Shown here piece after piece: positions 19,081 to 27,595 of a stretch of 64,000 bases of DNA; the stretch's first letter is position 1; each line of letters opens with the position of its first letter. The stretch spans positions 62,001 through 126,000 of the forward strand of contig NZ_JABFHF010000002.1 of assembly GCF_015476655.1 (NCBI RefSeq), given 5' to 3'. The notes beneath the pieces were generated by a model, which worked only from the letters and a program-made list of their open reading frames with translations, was not told the DNA's origin and ran no database searches. Source of the DNA: Aquiflexum lacus. GTDB lineage: Bacteria; Bacteroidota; Bacteroidia; Cytophagales; Cyclobacteriaceae. The position numbers and the translations under genes were made by a program.

Positions 19081-19930
19081 GATAAGATTCATTCTATTAT
19101 TCCTTCTTGGAACTACAATCTTTTCCTGTGCTGAAAGGAAGACTGAAGTCACCGCAGATAAAGTTAAGATAATCACAGCAGGTGGTACCATCACAGAAGT
19201 TGTCAGCGAATTGGGGTTTGGAGGAGACATTATTGCGACTGACATTACCTCAACCTTCCCTGCCAACATGCAGGAATTGCCTTCTATTGGTTACCGTAAT
19301 CAGATCAAAGCCGAGGGTATTTTGGCCTTAGGACCCGATTTGGTCTTGGCGGAGGAGGGATATATGTCTGAAGACGTGGTCAGGCAGTTGCAAGCTGCTG
19401 GACTTCAAGTCCAGTTTTTTGAAAAGCCCAAAGATATCAATGGTACCTATAAGATTGTCTTTGAAATCTCCAACTTCTTAGAAGTGCCTGAAAAAGGGAA
19501 GGCCATCAATGCTTCTATAGAAGCTGACATCAAAGAATTGCAAAATTATTTGCAAGCTCAATCTACAAATCCAAGTATGGCTTTTGTCATGGCAAGAGGT
19601 CAGGAAATGGTGTTTGTTGCGGGCGAGGAGACCTTTGCGGAATCGATGTTCAATATGGCAGGGCTAGACCATGTGGGTAAAGGATTCAAAGACTTTATTC
19701 CACTTACTCCTGAAGCTTTGATCTCCATGAATCCTGATTACCTGCTCTTTTTTGATTCGGGAATTCAGTCTATAGGAGGAATGGATGGTGTCAAAAATAT
19801 CAGAGGTATAGAAAATACCACCGCTTTCAGGCAGGGACAGATTCTTTCTTTGGACGGACAATACCTATCAGGATTTGGCCCCAGAGTTGGTAAAGCTGCA
19901 TTGGAACTTGCAAAATCCGTGAGAAAATAA
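19079..19930 (+). CDS. hmuT: Haem ABC transporter substrate-binding lipoprotein (HmuT-like)
   Basis: 283 residues. Signal MIRFILLFLLGTTIFSC with a lipobox cysteine at residue 17. Class III periplasmic-binding fold: KIITAGGTITEVVSELGFGGDIIATDITSTFP, then the HmuT-type 'LPSIGYRNQIKAEGILALGPDLVLAEEG', whose Tyr is the position used as haem ligand in known HmuT proteins, then a long helix. It receives haem in the periplasm and delivers it to the permease encoded 4 nt downstream. First gene of the haem operon. Confidence 0.88.
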   Translation: MIRFILLFLLGTTIFSCAERKTEVTADKVKIITAGGTITEVVSELGFGGDIIATDITSTFPANMQELPSIGYRNQIKAEGILALGPDLVLAEEGYMSEDVVRQLQAAGLQVQFFEKPKDINGTYKIVFEISNFLEVPEKGKAINASIEADIKELQNYLQAQSTNPSMAFVMARGQEMVFVAGEETFAESMFNMAGLDHVGKGFKDFIPLTPEALISMNPDYLLFFDSGIQSIGGMDGVKNIRGIENTTAFRQGQILSLDGQYLSGFGPRVGKAALELAKSVRK

Positions 19931-19934
19931 ACCC

Positions 19935-20993
19935 TTGATACAGACACTGACATATCGCAAAAATAAGACTCAGAATCTCATTCTTGGATTGTTGGGTAGT
20001 GCTTTGATGGTAGTTGTGGTCATTTCACTATCCTTGGGAGCTTTTCATATTCCTGTTTATAATGTCTTAGGGGTTCTTATGGATACTATAGGATTAGGTA
20101 TTACGGATTTTTCCCCACAGCAATCCAATGTTTTGCTTCATATACGTTTGCCTAGGATAGTGATGGCAATTCTTGTCGGTGGAGGCCTAGGAATTACCGG
20201 GGCGGCTTTGCAGGGGCTGTTTAGAAATCCCCTTGTCGAACCGGGCCTTATTGGGGTGAGTAGTGGAGGAGCCTTATTTGCAGTGATATTCATTGTATTT
20301 GGAAGTGGTTTTCCGGTCTTGAGCTATTTCGGAGGAATAGGCCTACCGCTTTTTGCCTTTATTGGAGGTCTCATCAATACCTCCTTGGTATATAAGCTGA
20401 GCAGTTCAGCCGGAAAGACAAATATTTCTTTATTGATTCTCGCAGGAGTTGCTCTAAATGCACTTTCAGGGGCACTGATCGGATTGGTGATTTTTTATGC
20501 GGATGATGCCGCTTTGAGGAATTTCACATTTTGGAGTTTGGGCGATGTTGGAGGGGCCAATTGGGATAAGGTAGGGATTGCATTTCTGCTGATATCAGGT
20601 CCGGCAATATTGGTCACCTCACAGTTTAAAAATCTCAATGCCCTTTCAATAGGTGAAAATGAGGCATTTCACATGGGTGTAGATGTCCAGAAAGTAAAAT
20701 ACATCTTGCTATTTTCAAGCGCGCTGATTGTTGGAACGGCGGTGTCTTTAACAGGAACTATAGGATTTGTCGGCCTAATCGTTCCGCACTTGATTAGAAT
20801 GATGTTTGGAGCCGACCATAGATTGGTTCTTGCGGGATCATTTCTATTGGGTGCCTGTTTGTTGACTATTGCCGATTTATTGGCGCGGACCATTGTCATG
20901 CCTTCTGAAATGCCCATCGGCATCATCACCGCCATCATCGGTGCTCCATTTTTTATCTGGCTTATTATCAACGTAAAAAAAATCAGATCCTGA
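19935..20993 (+). CDS. hmuU: Haem ABC transporter permease (FecCD family)
   Basis: 352 residues with a probable TTG start 4 nt after hmuT; the next in-frame ATG would remove the first membrane segment. FecCD features: LLHIRLPRIVMAILVGGGLGITGAALQGLFRNPLVEPGLIGVSSGGALFAV, GTIGFVGLIVPHLIRMMFGADHR and a final AIIGAPFFIWLI. About ten membrane helices. It forms the inner-membrane haem channel with the ATPase encoded next, whose ATG follows after one nucleotide. Confidence 0.9.
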   Translation: MIQTLTYRKNKTQNLILGLLGSALMVVVVISLSLGAFHIPVYNVLGVLMDTIGLGITDFSPQQSNVLLHIRLPRIVMAILVGGGLGITGAALQGLFRNPLVEPGLIGVSSGGALFAVIFIVFGSGFPVLSYFGGIGLPLFAFIGGLINTSLVYKLSSSAGKTNISLLILAGVALNALSGALIGLVIFYADDAALRNFTFWSLGDVGGANWDKVGIAFLLISGPAILVTSQFKNLNALSIGENEAFHMGVDVQKVKYILLFSSALIVGTAVSLTGTIGFVGLIVPHLIRMMFGADHRLVLAGSFLLGACLLTIADLLARTIVMPSEMPIGIITAIIGAPFFIWLIINVKKIRS

Positions 20994-20994
20994 T

Positions 20995-21795
20995 ATGTTA
21001 CAAGCAAATGATATCCATTTCTGCATCCGGAATATGCCTATTGTGGACCAGGCAAGCGTCTCTCTCGCTCCAGGTGAATTGACAGTAATCCTAGGTCCCA
21101 ATGGTGCCGGTAAATCTACTCTGTTCAAAATCTTATCAGGAGAGATTCCATGTAAGTATGGAAATGTCGCATACAACGGATCTCCAATTACCGGATTCTC
21201 TCCCAAAAATCTTGCCCTCGTCAGGGCGGTAATGCCTCAGCATAGCTATTTATCATTTCCATTCAAAGCTTTGGAAGTAGTTGAGTTGGGATTACTCTCG
21301 GGGGGTAATTCATTTCGTCAAGACCTAGTGGAAGAGGTCATGACCGAAACCCATACCTGGCACCTCAAGGACAAACTTTACGGGAACTTGTCAGGTGGTG
21401 AAAAGCAAAGAGTCCAACTCGCCAGGGTGTTGACCCAGATTTGGGATAAAAAACCTTTTCCAAGATACCTGCTTTTGGACGAACCTACTTCCAGTATGGA
21501 TATTGCATTACAACATCATGTACTTAAGATAATCCATAAAATAAAGAAAAGAAACATCGGTGTCCTTGCCATTTTGCATGACCTTAATCTTGCTGCCAAC
21601 TATGCTGATAAGGTAATCTTACTCAAAAAAGGAAGAATCCTTTATCAAGGAGCCGTCAAAGACGTGATGACAGCTACAAATCTGGAGAAAATATTTGAGC
21701 ATCCTATTCAGGTATTCTCCGGCTCAGAGGATTCTCCCATCATCATTCAAAGTATACCATTTATTCAAAACCATTTAGAAACCAAACTTGCATAA
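20995..21795 (+). CDS. hmuV: Haem ABC transporter ATP-binding protein
   Basis: 266 residues. Walker A GPNGAGKST near residue 35, Q-loop in AVMPQHS, signature LSGGEKQRVQLARVL, Walker B LLLDEPTSSMD and switch H in AILHDLNLAANYADK. The order and 1- to 4-nt spacing with hmuT and hmuU show one translation unit. Energises haem import. Confidence 0.93.
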   Translation: MLQANDIHFCIRNMPIVDQASVSLAPGELTVILGPNGAGKSTLFKILSGEIPCKYGNVAYNGSPITGFSPKNLALVRAVMPQHSYLSFPFKALEVVELGLLSGGNSFRQDLVEEVMTETHTWHLKDKLYGNLSGGEKQRVQLARVLTQIWDKKPFPRYLLLDEPTSSMDIALQHHVLKIIHKIKKRNIGVLAILHDLNLAANYADKVILLKKGRILYQGAVKDVMTATNLEKIFEHPIQVFSGSEDSPIIIQSIPFIQNHLETKLA

Positions 21796-21798
21796 ACT

Positions 21799-22845
21799 AT
21801 GGAATCTACCATGCAATTTTCCTCAGTAGCTTCTTTAAAAGAAGCCTGGGAAGAACTTAAAAAACAACAGCCTCAACTGAGGGTAAGAGATGCCGCACAA
21901 AAGTTAGGCGTATCCGAAGCGGAACTGATTGCTTCCACTATTGGACCTGAAACGGTCAGGCTAAACGAAAACTTTGCAGAACTTATCATCGCCTGCAAAA
22001 GCCTTGGCAAAGTAATGGCCCTGACCAGAAATGAAGGTTGCGTATTGGAACACAAAGGTAATTTTCAGAAAATCGACCTGATGGGTCAGGCACCCAATCA
22101 GGTGGCGACCGTGATCGGCCCGATCGAGCAGCGGATCTTTTTCAGCGGCTGGAAATTTGGTTTTGCTGTGACCAACCATACACCAAGAGGCACAATGAGG
22201 AGCTTCCAGTTTTTTGACAAGGCAGGTGTTGCAGTTTTGAAAATTTATCTTCAGGAAAAAAGTAATGAAGATGCTTATGATAAGATTTTGAATGATTTCA
22301 GAAGCAATGACCAAAACGCTGATCTGGAAGTTGAAGCATATCCTAAGTCAGAACATGCCAAAGAGATTGATCTGGCAGCTTTTACGCATGAATGGGAAAA
22401 TATGAAGGATACCCATGATTTCTTTGGGATGCTCAGAAAGTACAATGTACATAGACTTGATGCTGTCAAATGGATCAATGACAAATGGGCTTATGAAGTG
22501 GACAGACTATCGGCAAGAAAAATTGTAGAAACTGCCTCAGCTGAGAAAATGCCTATCATGATTTTCGCTGGTAACAAAGGAAATATACAGATCCATCAAG
22601 GAAAAGTAAGAACCATCCGTCAGATGGGAAATTGGCTCAATGTCATGGATCCTGACTTCAATATGCACCTGAATGAGGACATCATAGATTCGGCTTTTGT
22701 TGTTCACAAAAATACTTCAGACGGTTTGGTTTCTGCTTTGGAGCTTTTTGACAAAGAAGGGGAAATGATCGCTCAATTCTTTGGATTGAGGAAGCCGGGA
22801 ATACCACAATTGGATGCTTGGAAAGGCCTAATTGATAGTCTTTAA
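21799..22845 (+). CDS. hmuS: Cytoplasmic haem-handling protein, HemS/HmuS family
   Basis: 348 residues, the full two-repeat length of HemS/HmuS/ChuS. The halves begin at about residues 10 and 185 and share 'W..L......VR...R..G......IA' and 'GPI/VMD......LNE' patterns (VIGPIEQRIFFSGWKFGFAV; WLNVMDPDFNMHLNEDIIDSAFVV). The family binds imported haem and, in some members, degrades it. This is the proteobacterial type, not the CobN-like chelatase called HmuS in Porphyromonas. 3 nt after hmuV. Confidence 0.88.
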   Translation: MESTMQFSSVASLKEAWEELKKQQPQLRVRDAAQKLGVSEAELIASTIGPETVRLNENFAELIIACKSLGKVMALTRNEGCVLEHKGNFQKIDLMGQAPNQVATVIGPIEQRIFFSGWKFGFAVTNHTPRGTMRSFQFFDKAGVAVLKIYLQEKSNEDAYDKILNDFRSNDQNADLEVEAYPKSEHAKEIDLAAFTHEWENMKDTHDFFGMLRKYNVHRLDAVKWINDKWAYEVDRLSARKIVETASAEKMPIMIFAGNKGNIQIHQGKVRTIRQMGNWLNVMDPDFNMHLNEDIIDSAFVVHKNTSDGLVSALELFDKEGEMIAQFFGLRKPGIPQLDAWKGLIDSL

Positions 22846-22855
22846 ACTTAATCCC

Positions 22856-22876
22856 GCCGGGAGGAATCCTCCCGGC
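22856..22876. other. Strong intercistronic hairpin between hmuS and the haem receptor
   Basis: GCCGGGAGGA (22856-22865) and TCCTCCCGGC (22867-22876) are perfect complements around one base. An A-run, not a T-run, follows on the + strand, so it is not a classic terminator. It begins 11 nt after the hmuS stop and may stabilise or pause the transcript. Confidence 0.6.
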
Positions 22877-22892
22877 AAAAAAATTTGAGATT

Positions 22893-25196
22893 ATGATTAG
22901 ATTTAATCTAAATAAAATAGCATTTTTCTTCCTGTCTTTATTATTTTGCTCCGAACTTTCTGCTCTTGAAGGGGATGGGGAAAAGAAAATTCTTGATAGC
23001 TCAGGAAAACCTATCATCCATGCTTTGATCAAACCTGAAGGCCAAAAAGCGCTTGCTGTAGATGCTTTGGGTAAAATCGAAATTCAAAATCCTTCCGAAA
23101 CGATAACCGTATTTGCTTTGGGTTTTGAAAGCCGCCAATTGACTTGGCAGGAATGGCTGTTGGATGAGGAAATTATCCTTCAAGAGAAATCGGGTAATCT
23201 TCAGGAGATAGTAGTGGCGGCGACCCGTACAGAACGTAGTGTTGAACAACTACCCATGCCCGTAACGGTATTGAATGCTGAAAAGATTAAGGAAACAGGG
23301 GGCATTCGTTTATCCGAGATTTTGAGGGAGCAAACAGGCTTACAGATTACTTCAGATCATGGTTCGGGGCTGCAAATGCAGGGCTTGGACTCGGATTATA
23401 TTCTGATTCTTCTTGATGGAGAACCCATGATAGGGCGAACCGCCGGCACCTTCGACTTAGACCGTATTTCTGTTTCCAATATTGATCGGATCGAAATCCT
23501 CAGAGGGCCTTCGAGTGCCATTTATGGCAGTGAAGCCATGGGCGGCGTGATCAATATAATTACCAAATCAGGTAACAATAAATCCAACGTGGATCTAGGC
23601 CTTCGGCACCGCTCCTTCAATTCCTGGAATCCCTTTTTGGAATTAGGAGTCGGCAAAAAAAACTGGAGTACTCAGGTTTTTCTGGATCATTTTCGGACAG
23701 ATGGATTTGATCTTACTCCCGAAACAGTGGGCCAAACCCAAAATCCTTTTCAGGCCTCTACCGGACAGCTTAAAATTTCAGGTGACCTTTCTGAAAAGTT
23801 AAATGTCAGTGTTTTTGGCAGAGGATATCTGGAGACATCGCAAGGCATTCTTCAAACTAACGGTAATTCAGGTGTTGAAATTCTTGACTTGGGTAATGAA
23901 AGAAGGGATTTCAACTTAAACCCTACCATACGTTTTAAGCCCGATGCAGATTGGACACTGACGCTTCGGGGCATGAGCTCATGGTTTTCAACCAATTCGG
24001 ACACCAGGTTCAGAAATGGTGGAGAAGTTTTTGACTTTCAGTATTTTGCACAATTCTATCATCGGACTGAACTGCAGACTGACTTTCAGGCCAATTCTAA
24101 AAACCTGATCACTTTGGGTATGGGGCAATTGATAGAAACGGTGGAAGCCACCCGCTATGAAGAAAAAAACCGATTTGACGCGGGCTACTTTTTCCTTCAG
24201 CATTTATGGGATCCTATTCCCAAAATCAATGTAGTTACCGGCCTGAGAGCTGATTTTCACAGTCAATTTGGAAATCGACTGAGCCCAAAAATTTCAGCGC
24301 AATATCAGATTTCTGAAAGCTTCAGTTGGCAGGCCTCTATGGGTACCGGGTTCAAAACACCCGATTTCCGGCAATTATTGTTGAATTTTAACAATGCTGC
24401 TTCCGGATACTATGTTTTTGGTGCCAATCTTGCTGAGCGGGAAATTTCCAGATTGCAGGAAGAAGGCTTGATAGCACAAATTCTAATTGATCCTCAAACA
24501 CTGGGAGAACTAAATGCCGAAACATCCAGGTCAATCAATACCGGATTTCGATGGAAACCAACAACACAAAGTCTCATTCAGTTAAATGCTTTCCGCAATG
24601 AAATAGATAACCTGATAGAAACAGCTCCAATTGCCCAATTGGTCACCGGACAGAATGCATTTTCCTATTTCAATATCCGTAGCGTAGTCACCCAGGGAAT
24701 AGAAGTTGACGCCCAAATTAACTTACTGGATAATCTCAGTCTGAGTGCGGGTTACGCTTTTTTGGATACCAAAGATATGGAGATGCTTGAGCGCATTGAA
24801 AATGGGGAAATTTTTAAGCGGAATTCACAAAACCAAACCCAACGTGTCACCCGTGCAGATTATGGAGGACTATTCAATAGAAGTCGTCATAGTGGAAACT
24901 TCAAAGTGAATTACCGTGACAACCTTACTGAAATCAATTGGTCCCTGAGGGCCATTTACAGAGGTAGGTTTGGTTTTGCAGACCTAAACGGAAACCTCAT
25001 CCTTGATGACGACAGAGAATATGCCCCGGGATGGGTAAGCATAAATATTACTACCTCGAAGACATTTGAAAATGGGCTTTTTCTGGAGGCAGGAGGTACC
25101 AATCTTTTAAATGCTGCAACACCGGCTCAACCGAATAATCCCGGCAGGGTGCTGTTTCTAGGAATCAAAATACCAATTCTAAATCTTATAAACTAA
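22893..25196 (+). CDS. hmuR: TonB-dependent haem/haemoprotein receptor
   Basis: 767 residues. N-terminal signal (KIAFFFLSLLFCSELSALEG), then a carboxypeptidase-regulatory-like segment (~30-100), a TonB-box-like LQEIVVAATRTE (~103-114), a plug domain (LPMPVTVLNAEKIKETGG ... RIEILRGPSSAIYGSEAMGGVINIITK) and a 22-strand barrel ending in NNPGRVLFLGIKIPILNLIN. Haem specificity is inferred from its operon partners. The start codon overlaps a TTAGATT-T-AATCTAA palindrome. Confidence 0.9.
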   Translation: MIRFNLNKIAFFFLSLLFCSELSALEGDGEKKILDSSGKPIIHALIKPEGQKALAVDALGKIEIQNPSETITVFALGFESRQLTWQEWLLDEEIILQEKSGNLQEIVVAATRTERSVEQLPMPVTVLNAEKIKETGGIRLSEILREQTGLQITSDHGSGLQMQGLDSDYILILLDGEPMIGRTAGTFDLDRISVSNIDRIEILRGPSSAIYGSEAMGGVINIITKSGNNKSNVDLGLRHRSFNSWNPFLELGVGKKNWSTQVFLDHFRTDGFDLTPETVGQTQNPFQASTGQLKISGDLSEKLNVSVFGRGYLETSQGILQTNGNSGVEILDLGNERRDFNLNPTIRFKPDADWTLTLRGMSSWFSTNSDTRFRNGGEVFDFQYFAQFYHRTELQTDFQANSKNLITLGMGQLIETVEATRYEEKNRFDAGYFFLQHLWDPIPKINVVTGLRADFHSQFGNRLSPKISAQYQISESFSWQASMGTGFKTPDFRQLLLNFNNAASGYYVFGANLAEREISRLQEEGLIAQILIDPQTLGELNAETSRSINTGFRWKPTTQSLIQLNAFRNEIDNLIETAPIAQLVTGQNAFSYFNIRSVVTQGIEVDAQINLLDNLSLSAGYAFLDTKDMEMLERIENGEIFKRNSQNQTQRVTRADYGGLFNRSRHSGNFKVNYRDNLTEINWSLRAIYRGRFGFADLNGNLILDDDREYAPGWVSINITTSKTFENGLFLEAGGTNLLNAATPAQPNNPGRVLFLGIKIPILNLIN
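22897..22911. promoter_or_regulatory. Perfect iron-box-like palindrome at the receptor gene start
   Basis: TTAGATT-T-AATCTAA: two perfect 7-bp arms around one base, 2-16 nt inside the reading frame after the ATG at 22893. The same core occurs at 19022-19036. It could allow separate iron control of receptor expression. Confidence 0.6.
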
Positions 25197-25204
25197 AAAA
25201 TAAA

Positions 25205-25813
25205 ATGAAAACAATGCAAAAATTTATCTTCACAGTTGGGATTATTACCTTCTTATTTTCCTGCAACAACAATGATGAACCTGCTCCGGTAGTACCTCTT
25301 GAGGCCACTTTGGTGGAAGATCTGGCAGCTCCCAATGACCTGATTGATCGAACAACCGGTCAAGTAATTGAAGAGCGTCCATTTCAATATTTCAGCATGG
25401 AGCAAAATGCCATTGTAAGCGAAAATGAAAATTGGGATTTGGCTTTCAAAGGGACTACCATCCGTGTCAATAGTGCCAATAATGTCAGCGCTGCCATTGT
25501 TACTGGAATTTTCGAGGAAATCACTGAAGTTCCTGCTTCTGCTGTGTTTGCTAAAGATACAGCCACTTCCTTTGCGATTCCGACTGGTAGTGGAACAGGC
25601 TGGTACAATTACAATTCCACGACATTTACGGTAACGCCTATTCCCGGCCGTGTGATTTTAGTTCAAACCACAAAAGGGAATTATGTCAAAATGGAAATCC
25701 TAAGTTATTACAAAGGTAATCCACCTGTAGAAGAAATCGACCCAAGGATGACTCCAAGTGGACATTACACCTTCCGGTTTATCCTACAGCCAAATGGAAG
25801 TACTAAGTTTTAA
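25205..25813 (+). CDS. HmuY-family haem-binding lipoprotein
   Basis: 202 residues. Signal MKTMQKFIFTVGIITFLFSC with a lipobox cysteine at residue 20. HmuY-like features: 'FQYFSMEQNAIVSENENWDLAFKGTTIRVN' near residues 60-90, a TGSGTGWYNYN loop and the final strands GHYTFRFILQPNGSTKF. HmuY proteins are surface haemophores that capture haem and pass it to a TonB receptor, here encoded 8 nt upstream. The His or Met ligands used by characterised HmuY proteins cannot be placed by eye. Confidence 0.85.
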   Translation: MKTMQKFIFTVGIITFLFSCNNNDEPAPVVPLEATLVEDLAAPNDLIDRTTGQVIEERPFQYFSMEQNAIVSENENWDLAFKGTTIRVNSANNVSAAIVTGIFEEITEVPASAVFAKDTATSFAIPTGSGTGWYNYNSTTFTVTPIPGRVILVQTTKGNYVKMEILSYYKGNPPVEEIDPRMTPSGHYTFRFILQPNGSTKF

Positions 25814-25839
25814 TTTTCTTCTCAATTTTCGATAATTAA

Positions 25840-26031
25840 GAGGCTGTCTCATAAGTGAAATCTTCAAAAATTGTATCCAGATATTGTTTGGGATTAAATT
25901 TCACTAAACTTTGTGTCTTAGTGGCATTTTTGAAGAATTTTGGTCACAAAGACACTAAGCAAAGCGCCTAATTGTAAAACCGATAATTTATTTGGCAATA
26001 AAATTAGAAAGACGATTTATGAGACAGCCTT
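25840..26031. mobile_element. MITE-like element with 14-bp terminal inverted repeats
   Basis: AGGCTGTCTCATAA (25841-25854) and its exact complement TTATGAGACAGCCT (26017-26030) enclose about 160 bp with no ORF. TTAA occurs immediately outside both ends (25836-25839 and 26032-26035), a possible target duplication. Inside, CTTTGTGTCTTAGTG and a near-inverse CACAAAGACACTAAG form a second pair. It lies between the HmuY-like gene and the NlpC gene. A transposase-less derivative of an IS is likely. Confidence 0.65.
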
Positions 26032-26043
26032 TTAATTTTTTAT

Positions 26044-26538
26044 CTAAAAAACTCTTCGCCCAAACCGAAATGCCTTACTCCAATAGGAATTGTCCAGCTT
26101 GTCTTCTGTGACACCAAGGGATGTCGATGAGTGGATAAAAATGATGTTGCCCCTGGAGTTTTCAGTGACAATTCCGGCATGAGATACTTTTCTTTTGCTT
26201 TTTCCCGTAGAGAAAAAAACAAGATCACCTTTTTCCAGCCTACTCTCATTGACCTTCTTACCCATTTTGCTTTGTGCTTCGGATGTTCTGGGCATGTTGA
26301 TGCCCACGGGTTGGAATGAATGAAAAATCAAAGCGGAGCAATCTATTCCTGATCGGGTAGTTCCGCCGTACCTATATGGAGTGCCCCGGTAAGAACGGGC
26401 GGTGTCAATCACTTTATTGATATTCTGATTCCGGATTTTTTTGGTTGAGGAGCATGAAGAGAAGAAAATAGGAATGGTGATAGTAATCAGGATCAATAAA
26501 ATTCGGGATTTGAGAATTTGCCCTAAGTTTGTCTTCAT
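26044..26538 (-). CDS. NlpC/P60 family lipoprotein (cell-wall peptidase)
   Basis: 164 residues from the internal ATG at 26538 (MKTNLGQILK). The longer frame to 26592 adds 18 residues before a good lipoprotein signal, so the short start is preferred. Lipobox IFFSSC. NlpC/P60 catalytic residues are visible: Cys in SGIDCSALIFHSF, His in VSHAGIV and a third polar residue in IHSSTS. Family members cut the D-Glu-meso-DAP bond of murein peptides; here probably from the outer-membrane inner face. Confidence 0.88.
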   Translation of the reverse strand: MKTNLGQILKSRILLILITITIPIFFSSCSSTKKIRNQNINKVIDTARSYRGTPYRYGGTTRSGIDCSALIFHSFQPVGINMPRTSEAQSKMGKKVNESRLEKGDLVFFSTGKSKRKVSHAGIVTENSRGNIIFIHSSTSLGVTEDKLDNSYWSKAFRFGRRVF

Positions 26539-26737
26539 TATTGGCAGGAATATTTTTATCTTCAATAATACATAGCTAACGTATAGATTCAAAAGATTAT
26601 CTAACTATAAATTAATTACTATCTGGCAAAGGGTGATACGGTTAAGGCGAAAACTGTTTTGAAAATGTCCTTAAGAGTGGAAATTGGTCTGCTTTTGGCT
26701 ATATTGCCTCAGAAATGGAGCTGTCAAAATTAGTGAA

Positions 26738-26980
26738 ATGAGTAAGGAAGATTTTAGAAAATTACCAATAAATAAAAAGATACAGATGCTTTATACAGAA
26801 GGAACTTTTGTAGTAGGCATCAGGTATTATACCTATAAGGTAAATCTGTACTTACTTAATAATGAATATATTGAGGTTTTTTACAACCATAAATTGGATA
26901 AAATAGATAACATTGATTTTTTGAACAGAAGGCATACCAGAATGAAGTTTTATCTTGATCAGATTCAGTTCAGCCTCTAA
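26738..26980 (+). CDS. Small conserved hypothetical protein
   Basis: 80 residues from the ATG at 26738 (MSKEDFRKLPINKKIQMLYTEGTFVVGIRYYTYKVNLYLLNN). The longer open frame to 26684 has a non-protein-like start. It contains a short helix and then alternating aromatic strands, and ends 6 nt before the coaE stop, tail to tail. I recall similar small proteins in Bacteroidetes, function unknown. Confidence 0.6.
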   Translation: MSKEDFRKLPINKKIQMLYTEGTFVVGIRYYTYKVNLYLLNNEYIEVFYNHKLDKIDNIDFLNRRHTRMKFYLDQIQFSL

Positions 26981-26986
26981 AGGTAT

Positions 26987-27595
26987 TTAAGCTTGCTGAC
27001 CCAATAGCTCACGGTGGATTTGCAACACCTGCGGAATCAATAATTTGTTGTCAGCGTTTTTGATCACATAGTCTGCCCTCTGATTTTTTTCTTCATCAGG
27101 AATTTGTTTGTCAATGATATCATTCACTTGCTTTTCTGTCCTATGAGGGTCACGAAGTAAAACCCTTGTAATCCGGATCTTCAAAGGTGCACTAACATTG
27201 ATCGTTTTATCCAGGTCTTTGAAAGAGCCGGTTTCAAAAAGTAAGGCAGCTTCTTTCAAAACATAAGGGGAGATTTGTTGGGCGGCCCATTTTTCAAAAT
27301 CCTTTTTTACAGCAGGATGGACCAAACTGTTAATGGTTTTGACTTTTTCTTCATTACTAAATACCGTTTCTGCCAAATAGCTTCGGTTTAGCTTTCCATC
27401 TTCGGTGTAGCTTTTATCTCCAAAATGAGTCAAAATTTGATTTTTCAGTTCCACATCGTACGCCATCAACCACTTTGCCCTGTCATCAGCATAATAGATG
27501 GCTATGCCTAAAATGGAAAAAATCTTTGCTACGGTCGATTTGCCCGAACCAATACCTCCTGTGAGGCCGACAAGAAGTGGGGTTTTTCTAGTCAT
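26987..27595 (-). CDS. coaE: Dephospho-CoA kinase
   Basis: 202 residues, the usual length. P-loop GLTGGIGSGKSTVAKIF at residues ~9-25, then YYADDRAKWLM and a lid region RVLLRDPHRTEKQVNDII, typical of CoaE. It phosphorylates dephospho-CoA, the last step of CoA synthesis. Its start overlaps the ybbR-like gene by 8 nt, the last gene of the nusB operon. Confidence 0.95.
   Translation of the reverse strand: MTRKTPLLVGLTGGIGSGKSTVAKIFSILGIAIYYADDRAKWLMAYDVELKNQILTHFGDKSYTEDGKLNRSYLAETVFSNEEKVKTINSLVHPAVKKDFEKWAAQQISPYVLKEAALLFETGSFKDLDKTINVSAPLKIRITRVLLRDPHRTEKQVNDIIDKQIPDEEKNQRADYVIKNADNKLLIPQVLQIHRELLGQQA

Noticed and set aside
22856-22876. Rho-independent terminator after hmuS
   Set aside because: No T-run follows on either strand and the haem operon appears to continue.
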